Shown here one piece after another: positions 1 through 11,478 of a stretch of DNA of 64,000 bases. Every line of letters begins with the position of its first letter. Position 1 is the first letter of the stretch. A model generated the notes under the pieces. The model was not told the origin of the DNA, did not search any database, and saw nothing but the letters and a program-made list of their open reading frames with translations. The position numbers and the translations under genes were made by a program. This DNA is from Aspidapion aeneum (lineage: Eukaryota; Arthropoda; Insecta; Coleoptera; Brentidae), in NCBI GenBank assembly GCA_963576565.1, contig OY755047.1, forward strand, positions 28,991,351-29,055,350, given 5' to 3'.

Positions 1-420
1 ATTATTGTATTTCTTCTTTATTTTTATCAAAATTTAGTGAGATATTGTAAACTGATGAGAGATAAATAAAAGTATGATTGTGTGATTAAAAATAATTTTT
101 GAGTAATTTTCTTTTAGTCCAGTCATTATAGAATTTTAGCTTGCAAAAGGTGGTGTAGTCGCGATTTTGACATAGGTTGTTGACATTGAAGTCCTAAAAA
201 CAAATTTAGGTTTTTGACCTTGAGGGGGGGCGCAGACCCCCCGCCATCTTGGACCTAAATTACTTGGTTACTGTACGTTTTAGAAAAAAAAGTTTTAAAC
301 TAAAGTTGAAGACAAATACAAATTTTTTTGTGCGTTTTTTTTTTCTGAGATGAATGGTTTTCGAGTTATGACGCTAAACATTTCGCCGCCATTTTGGATT
401 TTGACCAATTTTTTTTTAGT

Positions 421-2000
421 GACGTTCTTCGAAATTGCTTATTTTTAAGAAAATCTGTAATAAAATCTAAAATCTGAAAATAAAATGTTCTTTTAAACGG
501 CATATTACAAAGTTGTGTTAAAGCTATTATTGACACTCCAGGGGCGTCCGCATTTTGCGGTTATTTTTTTCTAATAATTTTTTAAAATTATTTTATTTGA
601 TTTTTTAATTTTCTTAAACACAAAGCTTCTTGAAAAATCTTGTTTTAATTTATTTTGTTAAAAACTAAATTATCTTTAAAATGATATGTATTTTGTGGGT
701 TTTTGTTAACGGGAACACTCAAAGAATATACGCATGTTTAATGAATTTCTTTTCAATTCAGTTTTTGGACGCCCCTGGTGTATTAACGGTTTCCTAAATA
801 TTATAACTATACACATCGTTCGAAAGAAAATTTAACATAGAGTAAAATACTTTTCCCAGTAAGTTCTGGTTTTACAAAAAAATTGGTAAAACACATGATA
901 ATAATACTTTTTTTGTGATTAAAAAAAGTCACTAAACATTCGTATATAACTTAAAAACTATTCACGTTCAGTAACGACGTTCTAAAGACTGTTAAATGGC
1001 ATACAAAATGAGATATTAGGGACTTATTGGAATAAAACCTGACTTTATTTTAGAGTCGACTTTATTTTGACACATTTACACAGAAAACTAACAGCTGACC
1101 TCTCAAAATTGACATACCAAAGCCAAATTTAATAAAGAAGACGCTAACTTTCATTTAATAAATACCGACACATAAATCCGATTTTTAAATACACAAAAGT
1201 CGAATTTTGAAGGAAAGCAGCTGCTTTTTATATGTAAATCTGTCACCATAGGGTCGATGTTAAAATAAGGTCAGGTTTTATTCCAATAAGTGTCTATTAC
1301 CGAGTTGCCTGGGTAAAAGACTTAGACTGAGATACAAACCCTAAGATGTTAGAGAGACCCTAATTTCCTATATATCCACAATATATCCAAAATTAACCGA
1401 AATAATTAGGTTTTATCTAATTCCTCAAAAAGTAAGCATTTTATAAAAAATATATAAAAAACTTTATTATAGAAAATTAAATTACCTTTTACCTGCGTCA
1501 GGTTGATCGTTAGCACTCCATTGGCGTCCAATACTTTTTGGTTGGAAATGAAATTTTCTTTTAAATGATTTATTGGAAAGTCGTGTTTAAGCTAAGATTA
1601 ACATTTCAAGGAAGTCCGCATACAAAGGTTATTTTGTAAAACCTTAAAAAATATTTTTTTAGTTTTATTTAATTTTTTTTTAAACTAAGCTTTCTGGAGA
1701 AAGTAAAAAAAAAGCTATGTTATAGGCAATAACTGGGACTATATTTTAGGATCACAAATAAGCCCCGTTTAAGGACGCCAATGAAATGGTAACCATAAAT
1801 TGGATCCCCTAAATTATACATTTTTTAAATACCAATTTGATTTCCTATAATAAAGTTTCTTATATAATTTTTGTAGAAAGCTTAGATTTTAAAAAAATCG
1901 GATAAAACCTAATAGTTTCGGTTTATTATAAAAAATATCGTTCACGTTAGGACGTCCATGGATTATTAACCTCAGCTTCAAGACCACCTTGTGATACATC
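421..2000. repeat. Degenerate inverted and tandem repeats with GGGGCGTCC / GGACGCCCC
   Basis: CCAGGGGCGTCC near 538 and GGACGCCCCTGG near 768 are inverted copies; weaker versions recur near 1522, 1612, 1772 and 1952. The flanks (for example ACATCGTT...AAGAAAATTT) also recur, including near 3275. AT-rich, no ORF; probably an old foldback-type repeat. Confidence 0.45.
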
Positions 2001-2107
2001 GTTTACAAGAAAATTTTATTTTCTAAAAAATTGACATTTTTCTCTAAATTGCTTAGTTTTCAGAAAATTAAATAAACCATATAATAAAAAAAAATAATAA
2101 AAAAAAA

Positions 2108-2353
2108 CACCCAACTGCTAAATTTACTTAAGTACTAGTCGCAGTTAAGTAGAAAATTGATAGGTATATGTACCTATAATGTACGACATGCTTCAACTTT
2201 TAGTTTTGATGCCCAAAGCGCACTTACACAATATACAGTTTTGTATTTTCATGAATCAGGTTATTGCATTAACGTATTAACCGGGAATAGGTTATTGGGT
2301 AATTTTGTACCCAACTGCGACTAGTAGTTACAAGTAAATTTAGCAGTTGGGTG
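2108..2353. mobile_element. MITE with CACCCAACTGCTAAAT ends
   Basis: The left end CACCCAACTGCTAAATTTAC and right end GTAAATTTAGCAGTTGGGTG form a TIR of about 20 bp, with more inverted similarity inside (CTAGTCGCAGTT / AACTGCGACTAG). A 141-bp relative is at 26361-26501. Confidence 0.75.
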
Positions 2354-3180
2354 TTTTTTTTCCAACTTTTAGCTTTAATTCTTATTCAGCCTTATAAAAG
2401 GCACTATGCATTTACAATTCATTTAGTTTTACCCAAAAAGTATGTGTAGATTTTCTACGGACGCGAACAGTGTTATCTTCCATTGAGTGAAGGTGGGGGA
2501 GAAGAGAGGGAGGAGGGAACTAGTAAAATGGTGTCGAAAAAAATCTTAAAGCGTGTGCCGAAAGAATTTTTGAAATCGCTTTATATTTGTGAAAGGTCTA
2601 CAACTATTACTAATAGAGAGGGAGGGGAGAAGAGAGGGAGGGGGATACTAGTATAATGATGTTGGAAAAAGGCGTCAAGCGTGTGCAGAAAGAACTTTTA
2701 AAATCGCTTTATATTTCTAAAAGTTATAGCTATAACTATTACTAATAAAGATGGCGGGGAGGAGAGAGGGAGAAGCGGGGGAGGGACTACTAAAATGGTG
2801 TTGGAAAAAAAATCGGAAAGCGTATGCAGAAAGAATTTTTAAAATCGCTCTATATTTAATAAAATTATGCGAATATGATTTTTGAATAGGGTGGGGGACT
2901 GACAGGAGGGGAGATGAGTGGGAGCAGGGAGGACTACAAAGTAACTACAGCAAATGTGAGGACATTTGCAATGGGTAATCAAAGGAATTTCAATAAAATC
3001 GCCTGAAATTTAGATAATTTGTATGCCTTAAAGCCTACGTCAAGTGACAAAATGGCGTCTGAAGACCGCCATGTTGATTCCTGTTTAAAAAATATAGCCT
3101 ATGGCACCTTCGGGATCAGTAGCAATTTAACGACACCTTTCTTGTCAAAATCGGTTCAGCCGTTTAGCCCCTAGCGTGTT
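2354..3180. repeat. Purine-rich 130-bp tandem repeats, shared with 26502-27040
   Basis: Three units of about 130 bp (2490-2870) alternate GGGGAGAAGAGAGGGAGG tracts with CAGAAAGAATTTTTAAAATC. The same block follows the related MITE at 26.5-27.0 kb, so MITE and array travel together as one repeat. Confidence 0.7.
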
Positions 3181-3323
3181 GGGTAAAAACACGTATTTTT
3201 TTGCATGGTCTTTAAAAATAACCCTAACATTTGGACACCAAAGGAGTGCTAATTATTAACTTGACCTAGTGAAATGATACATCGTTTAAAAGGTAATTTA
3301 ATTTTCTATAATAAAGTTATTTA

Positions 3324-3508
3324 CAGTCGAACCTCTCTAACTCGAACCTCTATAACTCGAACCCCTCTATAACTCGAACCTTTTGAGCGGTCCCTGCACT
3401 TTTTACATGTATTTTAACCTATGTAACTCGAGTTTCTATAACTCGAACTCTCCATAACTCGAACTGTTTTGGTTGTCCCTTCAGGTTCGAGTTATAGAGG
3501 TTCGACTG
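3324..3508. mobile_element. Pogo-like MITE, TA-flanked
   Basis: It starts CAGTCGAACCTC and ends GAGGTTCGACTG between TA dinucleotides. It is built almost wholly of iterated words such as ATAACTCGAA and their complements. The TIR type fits pogo/Tigger elements. Confidence 0.75.
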
Positions 3509-3552
3509 TATACATTTTCTTTAAAATGCTTTGTTTTTGAGAAAATCATTTA

Positions 3553-3736
3553 CAGTCGAACCTCTCTAACTCGAGCCTCTATAACTCGAACCTCTCTTTA
3601 ACTCGAACCTCTTAATTGGTCCCTACACTTTTTATATGTATTTTAACCTCTTTAACTCCAATTTCTATAACTCAAACTCTCCATAACTCGAACTTTTTGG
3701 TTGTCCCTTTAAGTTCGAGTTATAGAGGTTCGACTG
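3553..3736. mobile_element. Pogo-like MITE, second copy
   Basis: The same ends and length as the copy 45 bp to its left, also TA-flanked, about 90% similar by eye. Confidence 0.75.
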
Positions 3737-3779
3737 TATTTTAGAAATAAATAAAAAAGCAAAAAATGTCATTCGTCTT

Positions 3780-4113
3780 GTACCTAAATCTAAACGATTT
3801 CTGTGTTTTTAAAAATTGTTACCAATAAATAAATATTTATTTAATTATGAAAACTTAATAATATGAGCCTATGGGTAATAAAATGTCTAAGCCTATGATA
3901 ATTAAACACAATGCACATTTAAATCCAAATTTAAATAGTCCAATAACTTATAAGTCAGAGTGACGATGACGTAAAGACGTGGTTTTTTTCCAGGTCTTTT
4001 TTTAGTTTGTCCCGAAAGTTTGAAAAAACACAATTTTATATTTCAGATATTTAGGAATTAACTTCAAATACGCTGCTTCTTTCTGTTATGATCGAGCCGA
4101 AGCATTACGACTC
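3780..4113. repeat. Dispersed repeat shared with 6800-7118
   Basis: The block including AGCCTATGATAATTAAACAC, GACGTAAAGACGTGG and ATTACGACT is repeated at 6800-7118 with high similarity. It abuts mariner copy 1 on one side. Confidence 0.7.
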
Positions 4114-4765
4114 AGTGATGACTTTCGACAAACAAATGGTGATGTACCAATCGGCAGTTACACTCCTTTTATCTTCCAGAGGAATTGTTGCAACATGACA
4201 TGCTTTTGAGACAAATGTCGCGGCCATATTTTTAGATACATTTCGAGAACGGATGACTCTTGTTGGTTTTTCTTCATCTTGGAACACCCAAACAGACGAC
4301 TGACGTTTATTTTCGGGTTCATATGAGTTAATCCACGATTCATCACCACTGGCAATGATGTACACGTTTTTCGAGTTTCCTGCCTCAAAGCGGTATAGAG
4401 TTTTCTGACAAGAATTTACCCTAGCTTCTTTCTGTTCTTCGGTTAACAGATGCGGTATCCAGCGGAAAACTAATTTTTTTACCCTTAATTCTTCATGCAA
4501 AATTTTGTGAATTCTTTGAAATCCCCAATGAATCGTCAATCTCGCAACATCTCGATCATCCTTTTTCTTGGGTGGCAGCCATTTTTAGCACACCTGGCCT
4601 TGGATCTTTGCTAAGCCTAATCCGTCCACGCTTGAATTCTCCATACCAACGAGAAATTGTCGACCGATGTTGTGTTTTATTACCGAAAACAGAAAACAAC
4701 CCGGCAATGCATTCATTTTCAAGCGCTGCAAATTTAAAACTTCTTTACTTTTGATGTACTCTTAG
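4114..4765 (-). pseudogene. Mariner transposase fragment, copy 1
   Basis: Minus-strand coding matches mariner transposase: the HTH-side SRWYGEFKRGRIRLSKDPRP, then LTEEQKEARVNSCQ, and the first catalytic region IIASGDESWI with ENKRQSSVWVFQD. A frameshift near 4540-4570 separates the N-terminal part from the main 144-residue ORF, and the C-terminal catalytic half is absent, so it cannot make an active enzyme. The upstream neighbour sequence (3780-4113) is repeated at 6800-7118. Confidence 0.8.
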
Positions 4766-4879
4766 GGGAGATAAAGAAAAACTGACCAGTTTTTGTGATA
4801 CTCAAATATCAAGAGAAGCTACAGGGTGAAAAGTGTATTTCAAACTCAAGCCATCTTCTTCAAATAACAGAATATTAGA

Positions 4880-6619
4880 AGTTTAGTACCCGTGAATAAA
4901 AAGACAAAAATTTTTTCGTGGCTAAGCGGGCATAGAAAGATTTTGTTTCTTTTGTACATATTTTTCCGTGGGCAGCTTGAAAGCTGTACACCCACGGAGG
5001 TTCAAGATCTAATGAACACCTATCAACCCACATAGCACAATCACGTGTTTAAACGTAAAAAAGGCGTGAGAAAAAAAAAACGTTAATTTTAAAATCTGCT
5101 AGAAAAAAACGTTTATTTCATATATGAAAACAAGCTTAATAGGTCATTCATTAACGTTATAAAAAATAACGTTGCTAAAAACTGCGTTTTAATAACGCCA
5201 GTATCAAATTAAAACAGCAGTATTTTTACGTTAGTTTCACGTGATTTTTTTCAACGTTAAAATCACATTAGATTCCCGCCTTTTCTACACGAATTTTAAA
5301 ACGCGACTTGCATTGCTTTTCTACCGAATATTTTTGAGATTTTACTAGCAGCAGCGCCACCTATTGTCGGGATTTTTCACTTTGACGAAATCTATCCGGC
5401 AGTGCTTTGGCCTCTAAACTCCAAAACCCTGTTAAGGAACTGATCCCTGATCCACGATCACGACACATCTGTTATTAACCTGATAAAGACGCATTAATAT
5501 TCTGTGAAAGTGGTTACTGTTAAAAAATCTTGTTTAGCTTTTAAAAAAAACATAATGTATATAGATAGATATATAGATATCTTGTCTAGCCTTGAGCGCC
5601 ATCTTTAAAATTGTCTTGAAGTGTTGTAGTCTTAAACTAGTGAACTTTTATAACTTCCTTTCGCGTCTCTTTTAAGTTTTTTTTTTATTTATTTATTTAT
5701 ACTGGGACTTTCCATCCAATCAGGATCAATCAAGTCTCTTTTAAGTTAAAAAAATGTTATTAAAAAAACGTGACTAAAAAAGACGCAGAAAGTTAGTAGG
5801 ATTGAGAAGTCTTAATCTAGTGGCGTTTTAGAACATGTTGTGGAGGACTTTTCAAGTGTGAATTTGGCACATGAAAATAACGAGGGTAAAAATCACGTTA
5901 TATACACAGCACCAGAAACTTCAGCAAAAAGTACATTTTTATAGCATGATTTCTCCTTGTTTTTAAGTTATCTTTAAGCATGTAGATTTAACAAAATAAA
6001 TATTACATGGTATGCGGATGTTTTCAAGTAAAAAAAAAACTTTGTTATTTTTGTTCACGTTAATTTAACGTTGATGGTACATTTTTATACCATGATTTCT
6101 CCTTGGTTTTAAGTTATCTTTAAGCATGTAGATTTAACAAAATAAATATTACATGGTATGCGGATGTTTTCAAGTAAAAAAAAAACTTTGTTAATTTTGT
6201 TCACGTTAATTTAACGTTGATGTGATTTTTGTGCTATGTGGGAAGTGTTGACAGTTAACTGGTCAATGTGACACTTTTGTAAAGCTACACAGAGGGTATA
6301 TGAATCTCATCCTACGATGTTGGTAAGAGAAATAAAGCCTGCGATGCTGTTCGCTTTCACTTAGTGGCGACATCTACATACAAAAGAAACTACCAGAGTA
6401 AAAATAAAAGCAGGCAGATGAAACGAAAAACAGTACTCATGACCGTGGCATAATTTAACCCTCAGGTCAGGTCAATGCATTTTGCTTTTTTTCCGCCTTC
6501 GCAACGTTTTATATCTAACAGGTGATCCGTGGTTTTATGTCGAGTCAGTGGAGCGTGAGCCAAAAATACTACAAACATGAAATTTAGTACTCGTGAATAA
6601 AAAGACAAACATTTTTTGT
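4880..6619 (-). mobile_element. Hammerhead-repeat copy A, interrupted and lacking the ribozyme core
   Basis: The minus-strand unit runs from 6619 to 6243 and from 5026 to 4880; 5027-6242 is a later insertion. Both ends carry the same 35-40 bp (TTTAGTACYCGTGAATAAAA then ACAAA), so slightly more than one unit (about 490 bp) was inserted. Near 6255-6265 the sequence jumps from the stem III side directly to the upstream flank, removing about 36 nt that hold the hammerhead core. Confidence 0.75.
5027..6242. mobile_element. 1.2 kb inverted-repeat transposon inside hammerhead-repeat copy A
   Basis: It starts CCCACATAGCACAA and ends GTGCTATGTGGG, a 12-bp perfect terminal inverted repeat, and cleanly splits a sequence that is continuous in other copies (CCTATCAAGTGTTG). 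AA occurs on both sides, suggesting a 2-bp duplication. It contains no long ORF, has many AACGTT/AACGTTA motifs, and has a 146-bp tandem duplication (5931-6076, 6077-6222). Confidence 0.7.
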
Positions 6620-6628
6620 ATTGTATTT

Positions 6629-6737
6629 GTATAGATCTTGGACCCCTGTGGGTATAGAGCTTTCGAGGTGCCCACGGAAAAATACAAAAGAAACAAAATC
6701 TTTCTATGCCCGCTTCACTACGAAAAATTTTTTTTCT
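6629..6737 (+). mobile_element. Hammerhead-repeat 3' fragment
   Basis: It holds ATAGATCTTGGACCCCTGTG, GCCCACGGAAAAATACAAA and CTTTCTATGCCCGCTT, the segment that follows the ribozyme in the unit, in plus orientation beside the minus-strand copy A. Confidence 0.7.
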
Positions 6738-6799
6738 TAACAGAATTTTTTTAAAAGTGTGCAATTCAAAATTTTATTTTGGAATGTAAGTTGCTTTTT

Positions 6800-7118
6800 T
6801 ACACAAATCAAAAAACCGTCACCATTAAATAATATTTATTTAAGTATGTAAGTATTAACCTTAATGATATGAACCTAAGGGTAATAAAAAGTCTAAGCCT
6901 ATGATAATTAAACACATTTAAATCAAAATTTAAATACTCCAATAATTTATAAGCCAGAGTGACGTAAAGACGTGGTTTTTTTCCAGGTCTTTTTTTTTAG
7001 TTTGTCCTGAATATTGCCAGTTAGTTTAGTAAACACAATTTTATATTTCAGATAACTAGGAATTAACATCAAATACGCTGCTCCTATGTCGGTTATGATC
7101 GGGCTGAAGCATTACGAC
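6800..7118. repeat. Dispersed repeat, second copy of 3780-4113
   Basis: The order and wording match 3780-4113, with a few indels. It lies between a hammerhead-repeat piece and mariner copy 2. Confidence 0.7.
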
Positions 7119-7262
7119 TGACAATTTACAAATTTAGTCAAAACGTAAAAGTTCTATTAAATAAAAAGTTTTAAAATTATAAAAGAGAAGTTATTTGTAA
7201 TAATTGCTAATATATTTAATTTTATTACGACCTAAACGATTAAGAATTTTACAGCTACCTAT

Positions 7263-7423
7263 TACGAGGGTTGTTTTTTAAGTTTTGCATATAGAGCTGG
7301 AATAAAACAGTAGATAACGTTTAAAGACTTTATTGTTTTTCGAATTATTCTCCATGAAAATTAATGCACTTTTGCATGCGTTCAAACCAGTTGTCAAAGC
7401 TGTAATTCCACTCGTTTGTTGGT
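7263..7423 (-). mobile_element. Mariner copy 2, 3' part (left of the insertion)
   Basis: It begins with the TIR-like TACGAGGGTTGT at 7263 and matches the third mariner copy (from 13816) through the transposase 3' end. The same copy resumes at 9308. Frames are broken. Confidence 0.7.
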
Positions 7424-7787
7424 GGGCGATTCCACAGAAAGTGGTCCTAAGCGGATATGTTTTAAACATTTTTATAGGTTATCAAAATTAGTCTTAAATT
7501 AAAGCCAACACTTCTTAGCTTATGATCTTGAGTAAGGATTTTATATAGTTTTTCTATTTTCCCAAAAAATCCGAAGAAAAAAGCATTAAAATAATTTATA
7601 TAAAAATATCATTATTTTAGCTTAAAGATAAACATCTCAAAAAACTGTTTTTTTTTTAAGCGTTTGATATTAAACAATAAATTAACCATACCCTAGTACC
7701 ATATACAACAAATGTACCAATTTTCAAGCCAAAGTTAGCTTGTTTGTACTTGGTTTAGCCTAAAAATACATGGCTTGATAAACTGTT

Positions 7788-9295
7788 GTCACACACGTAA
7801 CGGAAACAGAAATAAAAATGTATAACTCGGAAAATAGGCATTAATTAAATGAAATTTTTCTTGTCAAAAGCCAACACATTTATGAGATACCAGAAATAAA
7901 ATTTAAAAAAATTGCATGTTATAAGTTTTTTTTATCAACAGAAATAAATCTGTCACACACGTAACGAATATTTTAACTTTTGCAATAAAATGCAATATTT
8001 TCTAAGTAATAATTTTGTTTATTCAGTTTTCGCCTTAAATGTCTATTCTTTGAGTAATTCTAAAAGAAATAGTTTGTATAGTCATTGGCGTAAATAAAAA
8101 ACAAAATAATTATATTATTCGTTGTGTTCATCTGCGGAATGCTACTAGACCTAATAATGTTATTCCAGTTAGGCCTAAATTGGCCCTTACTTCTACAAGT
8201 AACACTGTCGAATTTCAACAAAGTTGTGTAGAATTTACTTAGTACATGTTAACATTCTTATGAAAAAATTATATTTACAAAAAGGTTTGACGTATCTTAA
8301 AATCTATACATTTTTAGACCTATGTTTATAAGAACCTCTCTTATAAGAGAAAACTTTTTGATATGCTCGGACACAAAAGAAAATACTAAAAATACCATAT
8401 TTGTATTTGTTAATAAGTCGTTTGAGATAGTTTTTACAGAAGGTCAAAAGGAAGATGTGATAATTTCTAGTGATGGACCATCATCGGAATTCAAAAATAA
8501 ATACTTAATTCCATTTTTAAAAGACAAATTTTATGTTAATTTTACATGGAAGTATTTTTGCACAAACCACGGCAAAGGTGTAGTAGACAGTATAGGAGAA
8601 CGCGTAGAATGTTTGGTTTGGCAACTATCTCAATCTAAAGATGATAAATTGGTAGTCCAAAATTTGCTCGACTTTTATAAAGCTGCATCAAGTGTTTAAA
8701 ATCAACTTCTTTATGAAGACAACAACAGCAGATTACCATTTACAAAACTAAATAGGCCTAACCCAAAAAATTTGAGTAAGAAGTTATTTGGTCAAGTAAT
8801 TATGAAGTTTTTAAAAAAATATCCTTTTTAGTTGTCTAGTTATAGTTCTCTTTAAAAATAAAATACTATTAGCTGTTACTTTCTGTATTTTTTCATTAGT
8901 CACACACGTAACACGTTGTTGTCACACACGTAACTCACTTTTAAGTTTATAAATAAAATAATAAAATGCATAAAGGGGCATTTAAATATAAATCTTATTG
9001 TACAAAGTATTAATTAAAAAATAAAAGTTGAATTCAGTATTTGGCAGTTCGCAGAAAATTTGTAAAATAACAAAAATACATTATTCTGTTAAGAAATAAA
9101 TGTCACACACGTAACGAATTTTTATAATCTTATAAGTAAAATAATATTTTTTAATCAGTGATTTTTTTGGCGTTAACGTAAGCAAAACTAACAACTTAAC
9201 CCAGAAAAATTATATTTAATAATTACGATGAGTTTTTGTTGGGTTTAAAAGCAACAATTCTAAAAAAAATAAGTCTGAATGTCACACACGTAACG
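7788..9295 (+). repeat. Six dispersed copies of GTCACACACGTAAC
   Basis: Exact copies start at 7788, 7952, 8899, 8921, 9102 and 9281, all in the same orientation; four are followed by G. Spacings are irregular (22 to 947 bp) and there are no matching copies elsewhere in the window, so the motif is private to this element and suits a subterminal protein-binding site. Confidence 0.85.
8322..8699 (+). CDS. Transposase-like C-terminal fragment, SDGPSSEFKNKY family
   Basis: This 125-residue ORF contains SSDGPSSEFKNKY, then about 20 residues later WKYFCTNHGKGVVDSIGE. The pattern SDG.(S/A)(S/G)(Q/E)(F/Y)KN....W.FFATSHGK...DGIGG occurs, from memory, in many uncharacterised multicopy proteins of insects and cnidarians; the first aspartate would suit an RNase-H-like transposase, but that is inference. 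It lies midway in the 1.88 kb motif-array element. Only the C-terminal portion is open, so it is probably the last exon or a decayed copy. Confidence 0.5.
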   Translation: MFIRTSLIRENFLICSDTKENTKNTIFVFVNKSFEIVFTEGQKEDVIISSDGPSSEFKNKYLIPFLKDKFYVNFTWKYFCTNHGKGVVDSIGERVECLVWQLSQSKDDKLVVQNLLDFYKAASSV

Positions 9296-9307
9296 GTGGA
9301 ATCACCC

Positions 9308-9721
9308 TGGTACTGTCAAAATTGCATTCTTAAAGGCGTTGACTGCTTCCCTTTGCGATCGAAATCTTTGATCACTCAGTCCATTCTTAATTTTCGGAAA
9401 AGCATAGAAATCGTTGGGACTTTTAATTCAATACCATCGAACTCGAATTTTTAGTTGGGTTAAAAATTCAATGGTTTTTTGTGCTTTGTACGAACTTGCA
9501 TTGTCTTGGTGGAGGATGACTCGTCGTTCGGGGTTTGTTTGTGATGTACCAATCGGCAGTAACAGTCCTTTGATCTTCCAGAGAAATTATTGCAACATGA
9601 CCTGCTTTTAAGACAAATGTCGCGGCCATCTTTTTGGATACACTTCGAGAACGGATGACTTTTGTTGGCTTTTCTCCATCTTGGAACACCCAAACATTCG
9701 ACTGACGTTTATTTTCGGGTG
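9308..9721 (-). mobile_element. Mariner copy 2, middle part (right of the insertion)
   Basis: On the minus strand it encodes pieces such as ENKRQSNVWVFQDGEKPTKV and AATFVLKAGHVAI that match the mariner fragment at 4.1-4.5 kb. It carries frameshifts. The transposase N-terminal half is missing. Confidence 0.7.
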
Positions 9722-10814
9722 TACGTTGCCTTCGATCTATCTTTACGCGAGAACGAAACCTACCCTTTCTTTTAGTTACGTGACTGAATTTAACTCTTTT
9801 GCATATGATCACATCACTGAATTAAATCGATCACTATAACAACATCATTCGTTTTTTCGACAGTTATTTTGTCGTTCCATCAAACCAAAACCGTTTTAAA
9901 ACAGTCCTCGTACTGCATTGCGCGCGCATTGGGATTTTTTGGACAGTTTTATGACTGTCGAACGGGATGATGGTACACTGCTATAACGGCACCGCAAGCC
10001 CAAAAGACGCCATCTCACGGAGTTGGATTAAGGGGTTGTAAAAGTTAATTAAAGGAAAATTTCTACAAATAAACAACTATTATCTACCTATCTATTTTAT
10101 AAATAGAATTGTAATCAACATAATAAATTCTAGTTTATTTTTTTATACCTACAATGTCACCGTTAATGAATGTGCGTGGCTAGACCAGATTACCACTATA
10201 ATGGACAATTTTTCCTTCAAAATCGTTATTAAAGTGCACAGCGTGATCAGTTATATTTTACTCAATAGGTATAGGCACAGCCTTCGTAAACTAACGAGCC
10301 ACGAACCAGAAAAGGCAACATCGCAAATTGGCCGGCTGGTGGGCCGATATATACATGGGAGATATAAACATCTGCTATTTGTTTTGATTATAGTTTGGCA
10401 ATTTTGTATTTTTTTTCGTAAAAACGAATAACCTGTGTTTAGGCGTGTTACATTTAATTTTTAAAACAAACAGAACATTTGGAAATAAATATCAGTGGCC
10501 ATTAATCATGTTAAAAAATATGTAACAAAACCTAGAATAAACAGAAGAGAAATTACTTTTAAACAATTTGTGAGAACAACCCTAAAGTTCGATTCATAGT
10601 ACCGTGAAGTAAGCTGTATGAAGTGAGCAGTAAGAAATAAAAATGGTTCCTTTCTTACTGCTAAGTTATTACTGTCAAGTTTGAACAACAGGATGTTTGT
10701 GGGATAGTTTCTTATGTCTGACTGCTTACTTTACAGAACTATGAATCTAGTTTAAGTGGTAACATGTTAATTTAAAATTTAAATGAACTTACCTTTTTTT
10801 CTATCTATTCTACT

Positions 10815-11478
10815 TAGCCTTCGTCAATCCATCTTTGGCCAAGTTCTCCAGTTTACAATACATTTGTTCCATCAATCGTCTTTCTGTCTGATAATATGAC
10901 CGGCAAATTTCCATTTTAATTTTGCTACTTCTGCTCTGACATCCCGTACTTTTGTTTTATTTCTTATCAATTCATTCTTTTTTCTACCTGTTAGCTTTAC
11001 ATGTAACATTTGTCTTTCCATTGATCTTTGGGCTTTTCTTGCCTTATCCATGTTTGATTTTGTAAGTGTCCATGTCTGGGATTCATAGGTAAGTACAGGA
11101 AGGATACATTGGTTATACACTTCCGTTTTGAGGTACTGAGGATATTTTTTATTTCTTAATATGTTGCTTAATTTACCGAATGCTGCCCACTCGTCTCTTG
11201 ATTTCAGCTGTTTGCTTTTCTTTTTTCAGTTTAATAATTTGTCCCAGGTCCTATATATTCCTCTTCTTGTTCTATTTTCTTTTAGATTGATTGATATTAT
11301 CAGCATATCTTGGTGGTTCAGAATTGTCCGTTTACTTTGATGCCTATTTCTTCCCAATCTAAGCTTTTAAAAACATCTTCAAGGGCCTGTGATCTATTCG
11401 GCTATTAATTAAAGATCTTTTACTGCCCAGTGCTCAATGCTATCGAAAGCTTTTTCGAAGTCTATAAACGCAATATAT
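10815..11478 (-). pseudogene. RTE retrotransposon fragment with internal deletions
   Basis: Minus-strand ORF YNQCILPVLTYESQTWTLTK then KAQRSMERQMLHVKLTGRKK and WKFAGHIIRQKDD match the C-terminal region of insect RTE proteins and the fuller copy at 28.6-29.9 kb; parts of the RT domain (11150-11478) follow with deletions. Confidence 0.75.

Larger units (their letters stand above)
7424..9307 (+). mobile_element. 1.88 kb DNA element with six GTCACACACGTAAC motifs, inserted in a mariner
   Basis: The ends are set by the interrupted mariner: its sequence stops at 7423 and resumes at 9308, with TGGT present on both sides (4-bp target duplication). The element starts GGGCGATTCCAC and ends GTGGAATCACCC, a 12-bp terminal inverted repeat with one mismatch. 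Inside are six same-strand copies of GTCACACACGTAAC (7788, 7952, 8899, 8921, 9102, 9281), the last lying next to the right TIR. An ORF at 8322-8699 is the only protein-like content. I do not recognise the superfamily. Confidence 0.7.

Noticed and set aside
7788..9295. CRISPR-like array
   Set aside because: The repeats are 14 bp and the gaps run from 8 to over 900 bp, inside a eukaryotic transposon.
10201..10431. 76-codon plus-strand ORF
   Set aside because: It overlaps the terminal inverted repeat of the P-like remnant and has no family pattern.
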